Assembly (NCBI RefSeq): GCF_001295265.1
Contig: NZ_LJOD01000007.1
Location: 62,001 to 126,000 of the forward strand
From: Chryseobacterium indologenes
GTDB lineage: Bacteria > Bacteroidota > Bacteroidia > Flavobacteriales > Weeksellaceae
Direction of reading: 5' to 3'
Length of the DNA stretch: 64,000 bases
Shown here: positions 43,305 to 53,146 of the stretch, in pieces
Numbering within the stretch: position 1 is the stretch's first letter
Layout of the letters: every line of letters starts with the position of its first letter
The notes under the pieces: model-generated
The model's input: only the letters and a program-made list of their open reading frames with translations
Told to the model about the DNA's origin: nothing
The model's database searches: none
Made by a program: the position numbers and the translations under genes

Positions 43305-43318
43305 TGAATTTCAAAATA

Positions 43319-44017
43319 TTAAATACTACAGCCATCTGAATCACATGAAGCACCTCCACCTGAAAGATCTTTGAAAGGGCTTACCGTTTCTTTATAAGTC
43401 TGCTGAAGAGCCTCTTCAAAAACCTGTGGCGGCTGCGCCCCGGATACAGCATATTTCCCGTTCAGGACAAAGAAAGGAACACTGGAAATACCGTTATTTC
43501 TTGCTTCCATAATATCCTGATTTACCTCATAATCATATTCATCAGAAGTTAAAGCCGGTTTTGCCTCCAGCTGATTAATGCCTAAATCTTCAGCCAGAGC
43601 AATTAAGGTATCTGCATCTCCTACATTTTTACCGTCAATAAAATGGGCTTTGAAAAGAGCTTCTTCCATTTCAGACGATACTCCGTGTTTTTTAGCCAGA
43701 TGAAGAAGCCGGTGTGCCATAAAGGTATTGGTGATCAGAGCTTTTTCAAAATTAAAATTAATTCCAGCACCTTTTCCTGCTTCTGCAACATGACTGATCA
43801 TTTGAGAAGCCTGTGCTTCAGGAAATCCTTTTTTCTCTTTAAAATATTGAATGGTATTTTGGGTAGTTGCAGGATCAAGGGCAGGATCAAGCTGAAAGCT
43901 CTTCCACTCTACTTCCACTTCATCTTTAAACGGCAGTTTTTCCAGTGCCTGTTCAAAGTTGTGTTTTCCGATATAACAGAACGGACACATAACGTCCGAC
44001 CATATTTCTATTTTCAT
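43319..44017 (-). CDS. DsbA-family (FrnE-like) oxidoreductase
   Basis: This 232-residue protein starts MKIEIWSDVMCPFCYIGKHN, the FrnE-type opening with a CPFC active site and no signal peptide, so it works in the cytosol. KAHFIDGKNVGD and GISSVPFFVLNGKYAVSGAQ are further DsbA-family landmarks, the last holding the cis-proline. The tail ends in a Cys motif (GGASCDSDGCSI), which may be a metal or additional redox site. It lies 14 bases upstream of the nucleosidase gene. Confidence 0.88.
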   Translation of the reverse strand: MKIEIWSDVMCPFCYIGKHNFEQALEKLPFKDEVEVEWKSFQLDPALDPATTQNTIQYFKEKKGFPEAQASQMISHVAEAGKGAGINFNFEKALITNTFMAHRLLHLAKKHGVSSEMEEALFKAHFIDGKNVGDADTLIALAEDLGINQLEAKPALTSDEYDYEVNQDIMEARNNGISSVPFFVLNGKYAVSGAQPPQVFEEALQQTYKETVSPFKDLSGGGASCDSDGCSI

Positions 44018-44137
44018 TTTTTATTTTTTTATTCCTGATGAAATTTATATTTTCAAATTTAGCCTATCCTGTCAATGTAACAAAATTTATTACAATAATA
44101 TTATCGACAGCTTTAACAGATGCCCTCTATTGACAGC

Positions 44138-45331
44138 TTACCTTTCTGAGGTATTCACCCTGTTACAGAAAAGAACGTGTGCAATGATGGCCAGCAGGCC
44201 AAAAGAAGCACCTACAAAGCATACCCCATTCCATTCTGCGTACTGCCAGGCAACAGACGCAAGCCAGGTTCCCAATGATCCTCCGATGAAGTAGGATACC
44301 ATATATACTGTATTCAATCTGTTCACTGCATTGGATTTTATCAGGAAATAGTTGGTCTGATTCATAATGTGGCTCGACTGTACGCCCAGATCTACAAGGA
44401 TAACACCCACAATCAGGCCCCAGTAGGTTTCTCCGGCAAAATAAGTGAAGCCCCAGCTTCCCAATACAATCAGAAGAGAATATAAAATAATACGGTTAAT
44501 ATCCAGATATTTCTGAAGCTTCCCTACTTTAGCCGCTGCCAAAGCTCCTACAGCTCCGGCAAGTCCGAAACTCCCCACAACAGAAGATCCTGCATTGAAT
44601 GGAGGCTTTTCCATATGGAAAACCAATGTGGTAAATAAAGCGCACATCGATCCGAATGCCATTGCACCTCTGAAGGAAGCCAGCTGTAGAATCGGCTGCG
44701 TTTTAGCCAGATGGGCAACAGAGTCCATAAGTTCTTTATAAGTTCCTTTGAAATTAGGATGCAGTTCCGGAAGCATTTTATAAACGGCAATCCAGACCAG
44801 AATCATAAGTCCTGCAGCAATTCCGAACATGGCTCTCCAACCCCAGATTTCCCCAACAATTCCACCTATAAAACGGGAAAGAAGAATTCCCAGAAGCAGT
44901 CCGGACATTACCGTTCCGATATTAGATGATTTTTCCTGATCTGATGACAGTTCTGCTGCAATGGGAACAAACAGCTGCGGAATCACGGAAGTAGCACCTA
45001 TGAGAAGACTGGCTGCGTAAAGCATCCAAAGTTCATTGGCAAAAGTCATCCACAGCAGGGATCCGAATACCAGAAACAAATCAAATAAAATTAATTTTTT
45101 ACGATAAAATTTATCTCCAAGCGGGACAATCAGGAGCAATCCCAGCGCATATCCAATCTGTGTAAGAACCGAGATCCTGCCTGCTGCACTTTCTGAGACG
45201 TTCAGATCATCTGAAATAAGGGCCAGAAGTGGCTGGTTATAATAATTATTGGCAACTACAAGCCCTGAAATAACAGCCATCAGCCAGATCACAGTACGGG
45301 AAATACCGTTTGATGAATTTACCTGCATCAT
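44138..45331 (-). CDS. MFS transporter
   Basis: I use the ATG at 45331 (MMQVNSSNGI); the open frame begins 12 codons upstream. Twelve membrane segments, motif A as PLGDKFYRKKLI, and LLIGATSVIPQLFVPIAAEL in helix 4 place it in the DHA1-type drug/metabolite exporters. ANNYYNQPLLALI in helix 1 is typical of a large Bacteroidota and proteobacterial subgroup. Substrate unknown. Probably monocistronic. Confidence 0.85.
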   Translation of the reverse strand: MMQVNSSNGISRTVIWLMAVISGLVVANNYYNQPLLALISDDLNVSESAAGRISVLTQIGYALGLLLIVPLGDKFYRKKLILFDLFLVFGSLLWMTFANELWMLYAASLLIGATSVIPQLFVPIAAELSSDQEKSSNIGTVMSGLLLGILLSRFIGGIVGEIWGWRAMFGIAAGLMILVWIAVYKMLPELHPNFKGTYKELMDSVAHLAKTQPILQLASFRGAMAFGSMCALFTTLVFHMEKPPFNAGSSVVGSFGLAGAVGALAAAKVGKLQKYLDINRIILYSLLIVLGSWGFTYFAGETYWGLIVGVILVDLGVQSSHIMNQTNYFLIKSNAVNRLNTVYMVSYFIGGSLGTWLASVAWQYAEWNGVCFVGASFGLLAIIAHVLFCNRVNTSER

Positions 45332-45630
45332 AGATTTAAATTTACATCCAATTGAATTATAGATCATGCTGAATAAACAGTTCAGAACTGTTTATGCCAA
45401 CAGGAAATACCACTTCTTTTTGACACGCAAAGATAATCAATAAAAAAGAGACTGCCCTCGCAGCCATTGCAGAATACCTGTAGGATTGCACTCCATTTTT
45501 AACGGAAAAGGGCTTTTGCCTCAGTTCGGGATAAGAATATCTGGATTCAGGTTAGAATGATTGTTTTTAACAATGAACTGTATTGAGAAAAAAGCTTTCA
45601 GATTCTGAAAATATTAGGGAAATTTGCATC

Positions 45631-46362
45631 ATGAGAATTATTCCGCTTAAAGAAGGCAATTTTTCGGCCAGCAGAACGAAAGACTTCACCCTTTTAACTG
45701 CTGAAAATTCTGATACCGTTAAAGGGATCAGAATGTCCGTACAGCCTTTTCTGATCATTACAGATCATGATTACATCCTTCTTGATGCCGGTATCGGATG
45801 GAAAAACCAAAACGGAAGAACTGTTGTTTCCGAAATTCTGGAAAAAGAAAATATAAAACCTGAACAGATTACCAAACTGCTGTTATCCCATCTTCATAAA
45901 GACCATATTGATGGCAGTATACGCTATACAACAAATGGTTTTGAGCCGGTTTTTCCCAATGCGGAAATTTATATCCAGAAGCGTGAACTGGATTATGCCA
46001 TAGAAAACAAGGATAATCCTTCTTTTGATTTTGATATACTGGAAAAATTAATTTCACTGCCGGGCATCGTCTGGATGAATGAAGATAAAGGCCAGATTAC
46101 GGATGAAATTTCCTTTGAAGTGGTGGGAGGGCATACGCCTTTTATGCAGGTATTCTGGATCAGGGAAAATAATGAAACGGTATTTTACGGTGCTGACGAT
46201 CTTCCACAGGAGTCTTATCTGAAGTACCATCTTGCTTACAAAACGGATTTTGATGGCAGAAAAGCGATGGAATTAAGACTGAAATGGCAGAAAGAAGCAG
46301 TTGAAAAGCGTTGGAAAATACTGCTTTATCATGATCTGGATAAAGCAGTCATTCAAATGTAA
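45631..46362 (+). CDS. MBL-fold metallo-hydrolase
   Basis: I start at the ATG giving MRIIPLKEGNFSASR; 16 upstream codons of the open frame are unlikely to be coding. The metal motif H-x-H-x-D-H is LLSHLHKDHIDG, with later metal ligands in VVGGHTPFM and YGADDLP. AHL lactonase-like and other MBL enzymes share this layout, so the substrate is open. It is convergent with the LuxR-type HTH gene 13 bases away. Confidence 0.8.
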   Translation: MRIIPLKEGNFSASRTKDFTLLTAENSDTVKGIRMSVQPFLIITDHDYILLDAGIGWKNQNGRTVVSEILEKENIKPEQITKLLLSHLHKDHIDGSIRYTTNGFEPVFPNAEIYIQKRELDYAIENKDNPSFDFDILEKLISLPGIVWMNEDKGQITDEISFEVVGGHTPFMQVFWIRENNETVFYGADDLPQESYLKYHLAYKTDFDGRKAMELRLKWQKEAVEKRWKILLYHDLDKAVIQM

Positions 46363-46375
46363 CCTCAGACAAGGT

Positions 46376-46714
46376 CTAAAGGTCGTTAAACCATTGGTAG
46401 ATGTCGACCTCGGAGCGAATATTAAGCTTTTTCCGGAGTCTGTTTTTCCTGTTCTGAATGGCTTTTGGTGTCACAAAAGTATACGTTGCGATTTCCTTAG
46501 TGGTAAAGTTGAGCTTTAGATAGATACAAAAAGTCAGTTCAGAATTTTTGAGATTGGGCTGTATGGCTCCGATTTTACTAAAGAAATCCGGATATACCAA
46601 TCTGAACTTGTTCAGAAGGCGTGGGGAATTTTCTTTGGCCAGCGCTACAATTTCATCCTGTACTAACATTTTTTGACTCAATTCTAAATCGGGTTCAGGT
46701 TTTTTGTTTTTCAT
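46376..46714 (-). CDS. LuxR/SpoIIE-type HTH protein, short
   Basis: This 112-residue protein resembles the C-terminal DNA-binding end of Bacteroidota TPR/LuxR regulators: LTFCIYLKLNFTTKEIATYT followed by VTPKAIQNRKNRLRKKL. The sensing part normally in front is absent. Its start is at MKNKKPEP with a helical lead-in. It may be a stand-alone small regulator or a shortened relic; no frame extension upstream restores a sensor domain. Confidence 0.6.
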   Translation of the reverse strand: MKNKKPEPDLELSQKMLVQDEIVALAKENSPRLLNKFRLVYPDFFSKIGAIQPNLKNSELTFCIYLKLNFTTKEIATYTFVTPKAIQNRKNRLRKKLNIRSEVDIYQWFNDL

Positions 46715-47336
46715 AATCGTTTTCTCATCTCTACTTATTTTCTGCCGTCATGTGGTATGGCAGTACAATGCTTCGTTTCACTTAACTCCAACAACTGTTT
46801 TTTTCAGCTTTTTATTGAAGTATTTTATTAATGGTTTTAAAATTTCATATGTCAAAGAATATCATGCGGATCATATCCGGGTTTCAGAGTTGTTTTTCAA
46901 TTTCCTGGAAAAAAAGTCCTTCCGGATATTTTAAAACAAAAACAAAGAAATAAAAAATGATTAGATTTTTCCGGAATTGAAATACCACATACATACCACG
47001 TAGTTCCTTTAGACCATATAATTACTTTATTTTGAAGTAAGTTTTTAAAATCAGGCTGCAAGTTTTGTCAGCAGGGACAAATGTAAAGATTTAAAACACT
47101 TATTTTTTATGATTACAATCAATATACTGTAGATTATTTGCCATGAACGGCAGGCCTTTCGTTACCCGAAAAAATAAAACTGCTGTTATGTGGTACGGGA
47201 ATGGTACCCCATTTCCCGGAAACCAATTTAAATTGCATTTTCTTTACGTCTGTAAAATTTTATGATATAGTGGTGTTTACTCAGATGATGAAATAAATTA
47301 TTAAACAAACTGTTTAAATATTAAATATATCACCAT
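46715..47336. other. Gene-free region with repeated TGTGGTA motifs
   Basis: There is no convincing ORF in 622 bases. TGTGGTAY occurs at 46751 and 47190 on plus, and twice at 46983-47000 on minus, in A+T-rich DNA. The region must hold the promoter of the Crp/Fnr gene. Confidence 0.4.
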
Positions 47337-47930
47337 ATGATCACTGAAGAATTATTAATTACACACGGAGCAACAGTTAAAGATTATCATGCAGGAGATA
47401 TTATTTTCCATGAGGGAGATCCTCCTCTGTATTACTACCAGATCGGAAGTGGAAAGGTTAAGCTGAATAATTATTCGGAGGACGGCAAAGAATTTATTCA
47501 GAATATATTTTCGGACGGCCACAGCATTGGTGAATCCCTTCTTTTTGTAGACAGGCCTTATCCAATGAATGCCGTTGCTATGGAAGAATGCCGTATTCTG
47601 AAACTGTCTAAAACCGGTTTTCTGAATATTCTGAAACAAAATCCTGAAATTTCCCTGAATGTCTATCAATGTCTGGCAGAAAGGATGTACTACAAATACA
47701 TTATGCTGTATAACCTTTCATTCCAGAATCCCGCCATCAAACTGAAACACCTGATGGATTATCTTAAAACACATTATGAAGATAAAACTCCCTATTCATT
47801 TCAGATACCTCTTACGCGGCAGCAGCTCGCCTCACTTACCGGACTTCGTGTTGAGACGGTCATTAGAGCCATAAAAAATATGGAAAAAGACAAAGAAGTA
47901 AAAATTGAAAAGGGGAAAATATTTTACTGA
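47337..47930 (+). CDS. Crp/Fnr-family transcriptional regulator
   Basis: This 197-residue protein has a cyclic-nucleotide-binding-like barrel (HAGDIIFHEGDPPLYYYQIG, IFSDGHSIGESLLFVD) and a C-terminal winged helix (PLTRQQLASLTGLRVETVIR). No Cys cluster for Fe-S binding is visible, so it is not an Fnr-type oxygen sensor; the Arg for cAMP phosphate is not clear either. Targets are unknown. Confidence 0.88.
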   Translation: MITEELLITHGATVKDYHAGDIIFHEGDPPLYYYQIGSGKVKLNNYSEDGKEFIQNIFSDGHSIGESLLFVDRPYPMNAVAMEECRILKLSKTGFLNILKQNPEISLNVYQCLAERMYYKYIMLYNLSFQNPAIKLKHLMDYLKTHYEDKTPYSFQIPLTRQQLASLTGLRVETVIRAIKNMEKDKEVKIEKGKIFY

Positions 47931-47945
47931 TTAATCATAGTAAAA

Positions 47946-47982
47946 ACAGCCGGATCTGTTAAACAGGTCCGGCTGGTATTTT
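47946..47982. terminator. Bidirectional terminator
   Basis: A 12-base-pair stem CAGCCGGATCTG/CAGGTCCGGCTG, loop TTAAA, with A/T runs on both sides, lies between the Crp/Fnr gene and the convergent helicase gene. Confidence 0.85.
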
Positions 47983-50141
47983 TAAGTATGAAACGTTTTA
48001 TTCTCGATGAGATTCAGCTTGTCAAGAAACTTAAAACAGCCGTCAAAATCAAAATACCGTTCCTTTACTATCATTGTCTGGTATTTTACAGGAAGATAGG
48101 GTCCCCATTTGGAAAAGCTCAGAACATCAGGCAAAGTTTCCAGCAGTTCGGCAAGAAAAGGCTCAAAATCTACAGTCCGTAAAGCCGGATCTTTCAGCAG
48201 TAACATAAATTCTGTTTTTTTTTGCATCTCAATATCAAACATAGTCCCACCATCATCAAGAATATTCTCAATACCCATTTTATCAAGAATAAAGCTCAGT
48301 GTTCTGTTAATTTTTGATCCGGCAAATGAGTAAAATTCAACATTTTCCTTCTCTGGACCGGATAAAAGAGGTCTTTCTGTTTTTGGATCTGTGATATTAA
48401 AATCTTTAAACTCTTTACGCATTTGTCTGATTATTTCTTTTCCGGCATCATCCATAAAGACGTAACCATCCTCAGAAATAAGAATCTCAAGCATTTTTTC
48501 CCTGATTCTGGTGGCCGTATCCGCAGAACCTCCTGAAAATTTAGGTTTTTTGCCATCTTTTGCAGGAATAACCTCTATTTTTTTAGATTTAAAATCAATG
48601 TCTTTTATTTTCCAGATCCTGGCGGAAAGATAAATATTTTCATCAGCCCGAATCTGTGGCGAAAGCGGCAGCTCCCCGATCTTGATTCCCTGGCTGGAAA
48701 CCTTGAAATAAACCGGAGTGTGAAACAGTGTATAAAAATCTCTTGCATTCACCACTTTCTCTCCTTCCACTCCGATAATATATTCCCGGCCCAGTTTTTC
48801 AAGAAAATCAATGGAAGTAAGGTGATCTATGATTTCTGCAACTTCTTCCGGCCTGATATTTCTGAAAGCCGAATTTGCAGCCAGCTCTTCCAGAATTTTA
48901 GAAAGGACAATTCCGGAACTTCCTTTAACCATGGAAAGAATCTGGTGAACAAGCACATCATAAGGTCTCTGATGAATATTTACCGGCTCTATATACTGTT
49001 CTGTAAAGAGAATCCAGCAGGCCAAAGACTGAAGATGGCTCCATTTTTCCGTAGCATATAAAAGCAGGTTACTGGATTTCCCTTCCCTTCTCCCGCTTCT
49101 CCCTACTCTCTGGATGAGAGACGCAATACTGTGAGTAGCATCAATCTGGGCTACTTCGTCTACATTTCCTATATCTATCCCCAGCTCCAGTGTAGAGGTG
49201 CATGAAATACAGAAGTTTTCCGTTTTGCTTTTCTTGGCAAAAAACTCAACATATTCCCGTACTTCTTTATCTACTGATGAATGATGGGCAAAATAATTGG
49301 GATGACCTCCTACTTTTTCTGAGATCTTTTTCAGCTTTACAGCCACTTCTTCCACCCTTCCCCTCGCATTGGGAAAAACCAGCACTTTACGGTCACGGGT
49401 TCTGATATAAAGATCTTTCAGCAGCTCAATAGGCAGCTCTTCCACCACTCCCTGAAAATATTTAAAAACAGCATTAATAGGCTTAGGGTTAGTATCCTTG
49501 ATAACTGTTGTCTTTTCCGGATCACCTAAAAATTCTTTCAGTTCAATATACTGATTATCACCATTAACTGTTGCAGAGAGACCTACAATCTTAAACGTAC
49601 TTTTATTAACCCTCTGCAGGCGCTGCAGCAAAGACTGAAGATGAATTCCACGGTCAGAGCCCAGAAAAGAATGAATTTCATCAATAACTACATATTCCAG
49701 GGTTGAAAATAAATACTGCACATTATAAGGTTTGTTGACAAACATCGCCTCTATGGATTCAGGGGTGATCAGTACAATTCCGCCCGGATCTTTAATCAGT
49801 CGGTCTTTGGCTCCTTTTGAAGCCTCACCATGCCATTTTGTAACAGGAACATCCAGATATTCACACAGCTTTTCCACTCTCATAAACTGATCATTAATCA
49901 GGGCGATCAATGGTGAAATATAGAGAACTTTTACGCCCTGTTCCTTAAAATTCACTTTTGAAAGGATAGGCAGAAAAGCCGCCTCAGTTTTACCTGAAGC
50001 AGTTCTGGAAATAAGAATATAATTACGGTCCGTTGAGATAATTTTTTGAATCGCTGCCTCCTGAATAGGTCTTAAACTCTCCCATTTCTGATCTCTTATA
50101 TATTTTCTGATCGGCCCAGAGAGCATATCGAAAGCTATCAT
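47982..50141 (-). CDS. Lhr-like superfamily 2 DEAD/DEAH helicase of a TerB-C/ATPase module
   Basis: This 719-residue protein has Walker A RTASGKTEA (46-54), DEIH (154-157), SAT (189-191), and helicase C-terminal motifs STLELGIDIG and QRVGRSGRREG. The organisation after the core (winged helix and extra domains, residues 400-719) follows the Lhr-type layout. It overlaps the ATPase gene by four bases, which ties it into the three-gene operon. Similar helicases accompany BrxD-type ATPases in BREX and Ter-linked neighbourhoods, so DNA processing in phage defence is the best guess. Confidence 0.85.
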   Translation of the reverse strand: MIAFDMLSGPIRKYIRDQKWESLRPIQEAAIQKIISTDRNYILISRTASGKTEAAFLPILSKVNFKEQGVKVLYISPLIALINDQFMRVEKLCEYLDVPVTKWHGEASKGAKDRLIKDPGGIVLITPESIEAMFVNKPYNVQYLFSTLEYVVIDEIHSFLGSDRGIHLQSLLQRLQRVNKSTFKIVGLSATVNGDNQYIELKEFLGDPEKTTVIKDTNPKPINAVFKYFQGVVEELPIELLKDLYIRTRDRKVLVFPNARGRVEEVAVKLKKISEKVGGHPNYFAHHSSVDKEVREYVEFFAKKSKTENFCISCTSTLELGIDIGNVDEVAQIDATHSIASLIQRVGRSGRREGKSSNLLLYATEKWSHLQSLACWILFTEQYIEPVNIHQRPYDVLVHQILSMVKGSSGIVLSKILEELAANSAFRNIRPEEVAEIIDHLTSIDFLEKLGREYIIGVEGEKVVNARDFYTLFHTPVYFKVSSQGIKIGELPLSPQIRADENIYLSARIWKIKDIDFKSKKIEVIPAKDGKKPKFSGGSADTATRIREKMLEILISEDGYVFMDDAGKEIIRQMRKEFKDFNITDPKTERPLLSGPEKENVEFYSFAGSKINRTLSFILDKMGIENILDDGGTMFDIEMQKKTEFMLLLKDPALRTVDFEPFLAELLETLPDVLSFSKWGPYLPVKYQTMIVKERYFDFDGCFKFLDKLNLIENKTFHT

Positions 50142-51454
50142 ATCTCTTCAATACTGTCTAAGAGAACCAGATCATTCGGTCTTTCATCGGAAATTTCAAT
50201 TTCACCGAACAGTCTTTTTTTATCTGCCCCCGGATTCTGCCTGATGATATTCAGGATATTCAGGAAATCACGGATTACTTCTCGCGGGGTAAGAAATTCC
50301 GAGGCCCCTGGTTTATTGAACATTTCTTCCATGAAAGCAGAAATATCGTCATCACTGATATTCAATTCAGTTTTATAGTTGAAATCAAAGATCAATTTTA
50401 ATTTTTTCAGCAGCACAAATATTTCATTGTGGTCTAAAGGAGTTAATTTAATGACAGGCTGGGCAAAGTCTCTGATCTCAAGCGTTTCGAATTTATTGGT
50501 TTCCAGCCTCGTTTTTAAGGCCTGATAACTGAAAAGTCCCCGTCTTTCATTTTCCAGAAAATCTTTTGTTCCGGCAAAATTAATAAACAGGTTGGAAACT
50601 TTCCCCTGGAAACAGTCATTATAAATTGATAATATTTTTTCATAATTTTTTTCGCGGGCTGCTGCTGTAGAAATTTTATACAGATTCACCGCTTCATCCA
50701 GGTTGATCATAAAACCGCTGTATCCCATGCTGACAAAGAACTTACAGAAATTTTTAAGCATGTCATAGTAATTGGAATCATTGATGATTTCCCTAACCCC
50801 AAGCTCCTGCCTTGCCTCGGTTTTTGTAGAATATTCACCTTTCAGCCATTTAAGAGCATTCCTGCGCAGCTGATCATCACCAGAAATATAACCTTCGTAA
50901 TATTTTATGATTACCGAACCAAAATCAAAGCCACCGACCTCAGTAATTTCGTTGACTGTTTTCATGATAGCGCTTCTGATCAGATCTGTATATTCGGAAT
51001 TCCGTATATCAGCAAGTGAAATCCTGTTTTCTTCTGCGGTTTTAGTAATTACCTGCTCAATCCATTTTTCAAGCAGAGTCTGTAATGCTCCACCTTCCGG
51101 TTTGGTCTGAATGGCAATGTTATCCATGATGGCAGAATAGAGGATTACACTCTTCCCGTCATTGGAATAGATCCTGTTGTCCGGGGTAAAATCTGCATTA
51201 GCCACTACAAATTTCTGTTTCAGGGCAACCGTATTCAGCAAATGCAGCATAAAAGATTTTCCGCTTCCGAAGTCTCCGATCCAGAATTTGGCTATGCTGT
51301 GGCCATTTTTCACATCATTCAGAGAATCAATAAAAGCATTGATCTCTTCGGATCTTCCTACGGTTATATGCTGTACCCCGATCTTCGGTACCACACCGCT
51401 TACCAGGGAGTTAATTATGGATGTTGCCTCTTTGGGTTTAATATTTTCAATCAT
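50138..51454 (-). CDS. BrxD-like (DUF2791) P-loop ATPase
   Basis: This 438-residue protein has the opening EATSIINSLVSGVVPKIGVQ, Walker A GDFGSGKS (60-67) and a Walker B-like MINLDEAVNLY, the pattern of the DUF2791/BrxD ATP-binding family found in BREX systems and in Ter-linked operons. It overlaps the TerB-C gene by eight bases upstream and the helicase gene by four bases downstream. The family is AAA+-like and probably loads or controls the helicase. Not itself proof of a BREX system: no pglX, pglZ or brxC is present here. Confidence 0.82.
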   Translation of the reverse strand: MIENIKPKEATSIINSLVSGVVPKIGVQHITVGRSEEINAFIDSLNDVKNGHSIAKFWIGDFGSGKSFMLHLLNTVALKQKFVVANADFTPDNRIYSNDGKSVILYSAIMDNIAIQTKPEGGALQTLLEKWIEQVITKTAEENRISLADIRNSEYTDLIRSAIMKTVNEITEVGGFDFGSVIIKYYEGYISGDDQLRRNALKWLKGEYSTKTEARQELGVREIINDSNYYDMLKNFCKFFVSMGYSGFMINLDEAVNLYKISTAAAREKNYEKILSIYNDCFQGKVSNLFINFAGTKDFLENERRGLFSYQALKTRLETNKFETLEIRDFAQPVIKLTPLDHNEIFVLLKKLKLIFDFNYKTELNISDDDISAFMEEMFNKPGASEFLTPREVIRDFLNILNIIRQNPGADKKRLFGEIEISDERPNDLVLLDSIEEI

Positions 51455-52901
51455 GGTTTAAAATTTTTTTATAATAATCTGTATTCATCGTAAAGTAATC
51501 ATCTTCTTCCTCAATAAGAATATCATCCAGGGTTTCATAGCAGAGATCGTTGATAGAATCAATTACAGCTCCCATGAAAAGGTTTTTAGAACGTAAGAAC
51601 GTGCTCATTTCACTTTGGAGAATATTGAAGCTCTGCTTTTCAAAAAGAGTAAGGATTTCCTGGTGGATATCCATTAAATTCAGTTCTCCACGGTATTTCA
51701 TAACCTGAGGTTCTGTATCTGTCTGAGCAATATTAATCGTTAGTTCTTCATCGCCGGCAGGAGCCTCAGCCTTTCCGGACTCCGGTTCATCACTAAGGTA
51801 TTCTTCCAGTAGGGCAACTGTTCCGGAATGTTGTCTTTTGACATCCTCAACAGCATCAGGATCAATAATAATTTTCTTCCGTTTCGGCAGATAAAGCTGA
51901 TTAACCTTTTCAATAGCCTCCTTAAGATTCCGGTCTCTGATAAATGTGCTTAATATCCTTTCAAAATCATGAATCTGTTCCGTGGTGGAAAAAAGGCTTT
52001 TCTGAATGCTTTTTGCAAGCTGCTTTCTATCCAGCTTCGGAGAATTAAGATCTTTATCCAGATAATGAATATATAGCCTTAACGCGCAGTTTTTATCATA
52101 TCTGGCCACGAATTTTGAGGCTTCAAAAAAGATCATATCCACTGAGGGATTTTTAACATTCACATCTGCCAGTCTGAAAACCTCTCTTTCAAAAGCTGCC
52201 GGGTTAGAATAATCGCCCTTAATCTCTTCAAATTTTGTCTTCCAGCGGTTGGTATTATTCTCATTAAGGATAATATTGGTTTTATAATCCGCATCCAGAA
52301 CCTGATGCTGGTTTTCCGACAGAAAAATCTCCAGCTTTGACACAATTTTCCTGTTATACTGGTGCCGGATATCCGGATTGGCATAAGGGAAGTCAGTGTT
52401 GATCTTCCTTTTGATTCCGTAAGCCTCGCGAACATTATTCTCACATAGCTTTAAGATGTGATTCAGGATCTCTCCCTGTACAGAATCATAAGTATACTGG
52501 TAATTCAGGCTTTCTTTTCTGTAATTATACTGAAGACATACAATGATTTCCGACAGTTCTTCAATGACCGAAGCATACGCCCTGTTAACAGGAATACAGT
52601 TATTCTGCAGAAATTCAAAAGCCCTTAAAAACTGTTTCAGGATCTGTATTTTGCAGTATTCAATATCATTGAAAACATTGGCCGTAAACCATAGCTTATC
52701 CATTACAGCCGCCTGTTCAGCTGTCAGATTAAGCTTTCTGGAGTATTTTCTGCCTGTTTTCCAGCTTTCAGGGTTAGATGAAGGTTCATCTGAAATCAGA
52801 TTGTTTTCAGGAACAGCTGTTCCGTAATGGATAGGAACATCAGTGTTTCCGGAAACATCAATGATGGATTCGTCATGGGATATAAAAGGATCGTTCTGCA
52901 T
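51447..52901 (-). CDS. TerB-C domain protein, first gene of the ATPase/helicase operon
   Basis: This 484-residue, largely helical protein ends in a typical TerB C-terminal domain: LNLMDIHQEILTLFEKQSFN, SEMSTFLRSKNLFMGAVIDS INDLCYETLDDILIEE, the latter including the INDLCYE/D-D-x-L-I-E-E ending seen in that family. The N-terminal half (residues 50-300) is helix-rich and may be TerB-N-like. These proteins occur in operons with a DUF2791 ATPase and an SF2 helicase and have been linked to Ter-type stress and defence systems. It probably acts as a scaffold or sensor for the other two. Confidence 0.75.
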   Translation of the reverse strand: MQNDPFISHDESIIDVSGNTDVPIHYGTAVPENNLISDEPSSNPESWKTGRKYSRKLNLTAEQAAVMDKLWFTANVFNDIEYCKIQILKQFLRAFEFLQNNCIPVNRAYASVIEELSEIIVCLQYNYRKESLNYQYTYDSVQGEILNHILKLCENNVREAYGIKRKINTDFPYANPDIRHQYNRKIVSKLEIFLSENQHQVLDADYKTNIILNENNTNRWKTKFEEIKGDYSNPAAFEREVFRLADVNVKNPSVDMIFFEASKFVARYDKNCALRLYIHYLDKDLNSPKLDRKQLAKSIQKSLFSTTEQIHDFERILSTFIRDRNLKEAIEKVNQLYLPKRKKIIIDPDAVEDVKRQHSGTVALLEEYLSDEPESGKAEAPAGDEELTINIAQTDTEPQVMKYRGELNLMDIHQEILTLFEKQSFNILQSEMSTFLRSKNLFMGAVIDSINDLCYETLDDILIEEEDDYFTMNTDYYKKILNHD

Positions 52902-53146
52902 GATTTCGTCAGTGTTTTGAGGGGTCTGTTGTATATTAGTTTATGTTGAATGAATCAACCTTCTAATATAGCAATATTATAGATTCAAAACTAGGTGAAA
53001 TAGAGAAAAACAGATTACGGTTTCCCGTAAATGATAAAATCCAATACTCAATTTACTTCGTAAAAGCATGTTTAAAAACAGAGAAACATTGATGCTGAAA
53101 AGTTTCCCGAAAGACTTTATCACGCCAAAGCTAATTAGCTATTCAC

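Noticed and set aside
46704..46934. 76-codon plus-strand ORF
   Set aside because: It is Phe/Ile-rich, as expected of random A+T-rich DNA, and overlaps the start of the HTH gene.
47982..52901. Full BREX system
   Set aside because: Only a BrxD-like ATPase and a helicase are present; pglX, pglZ, brxA, brxB, brxC and brxL are all absent from the flanks.
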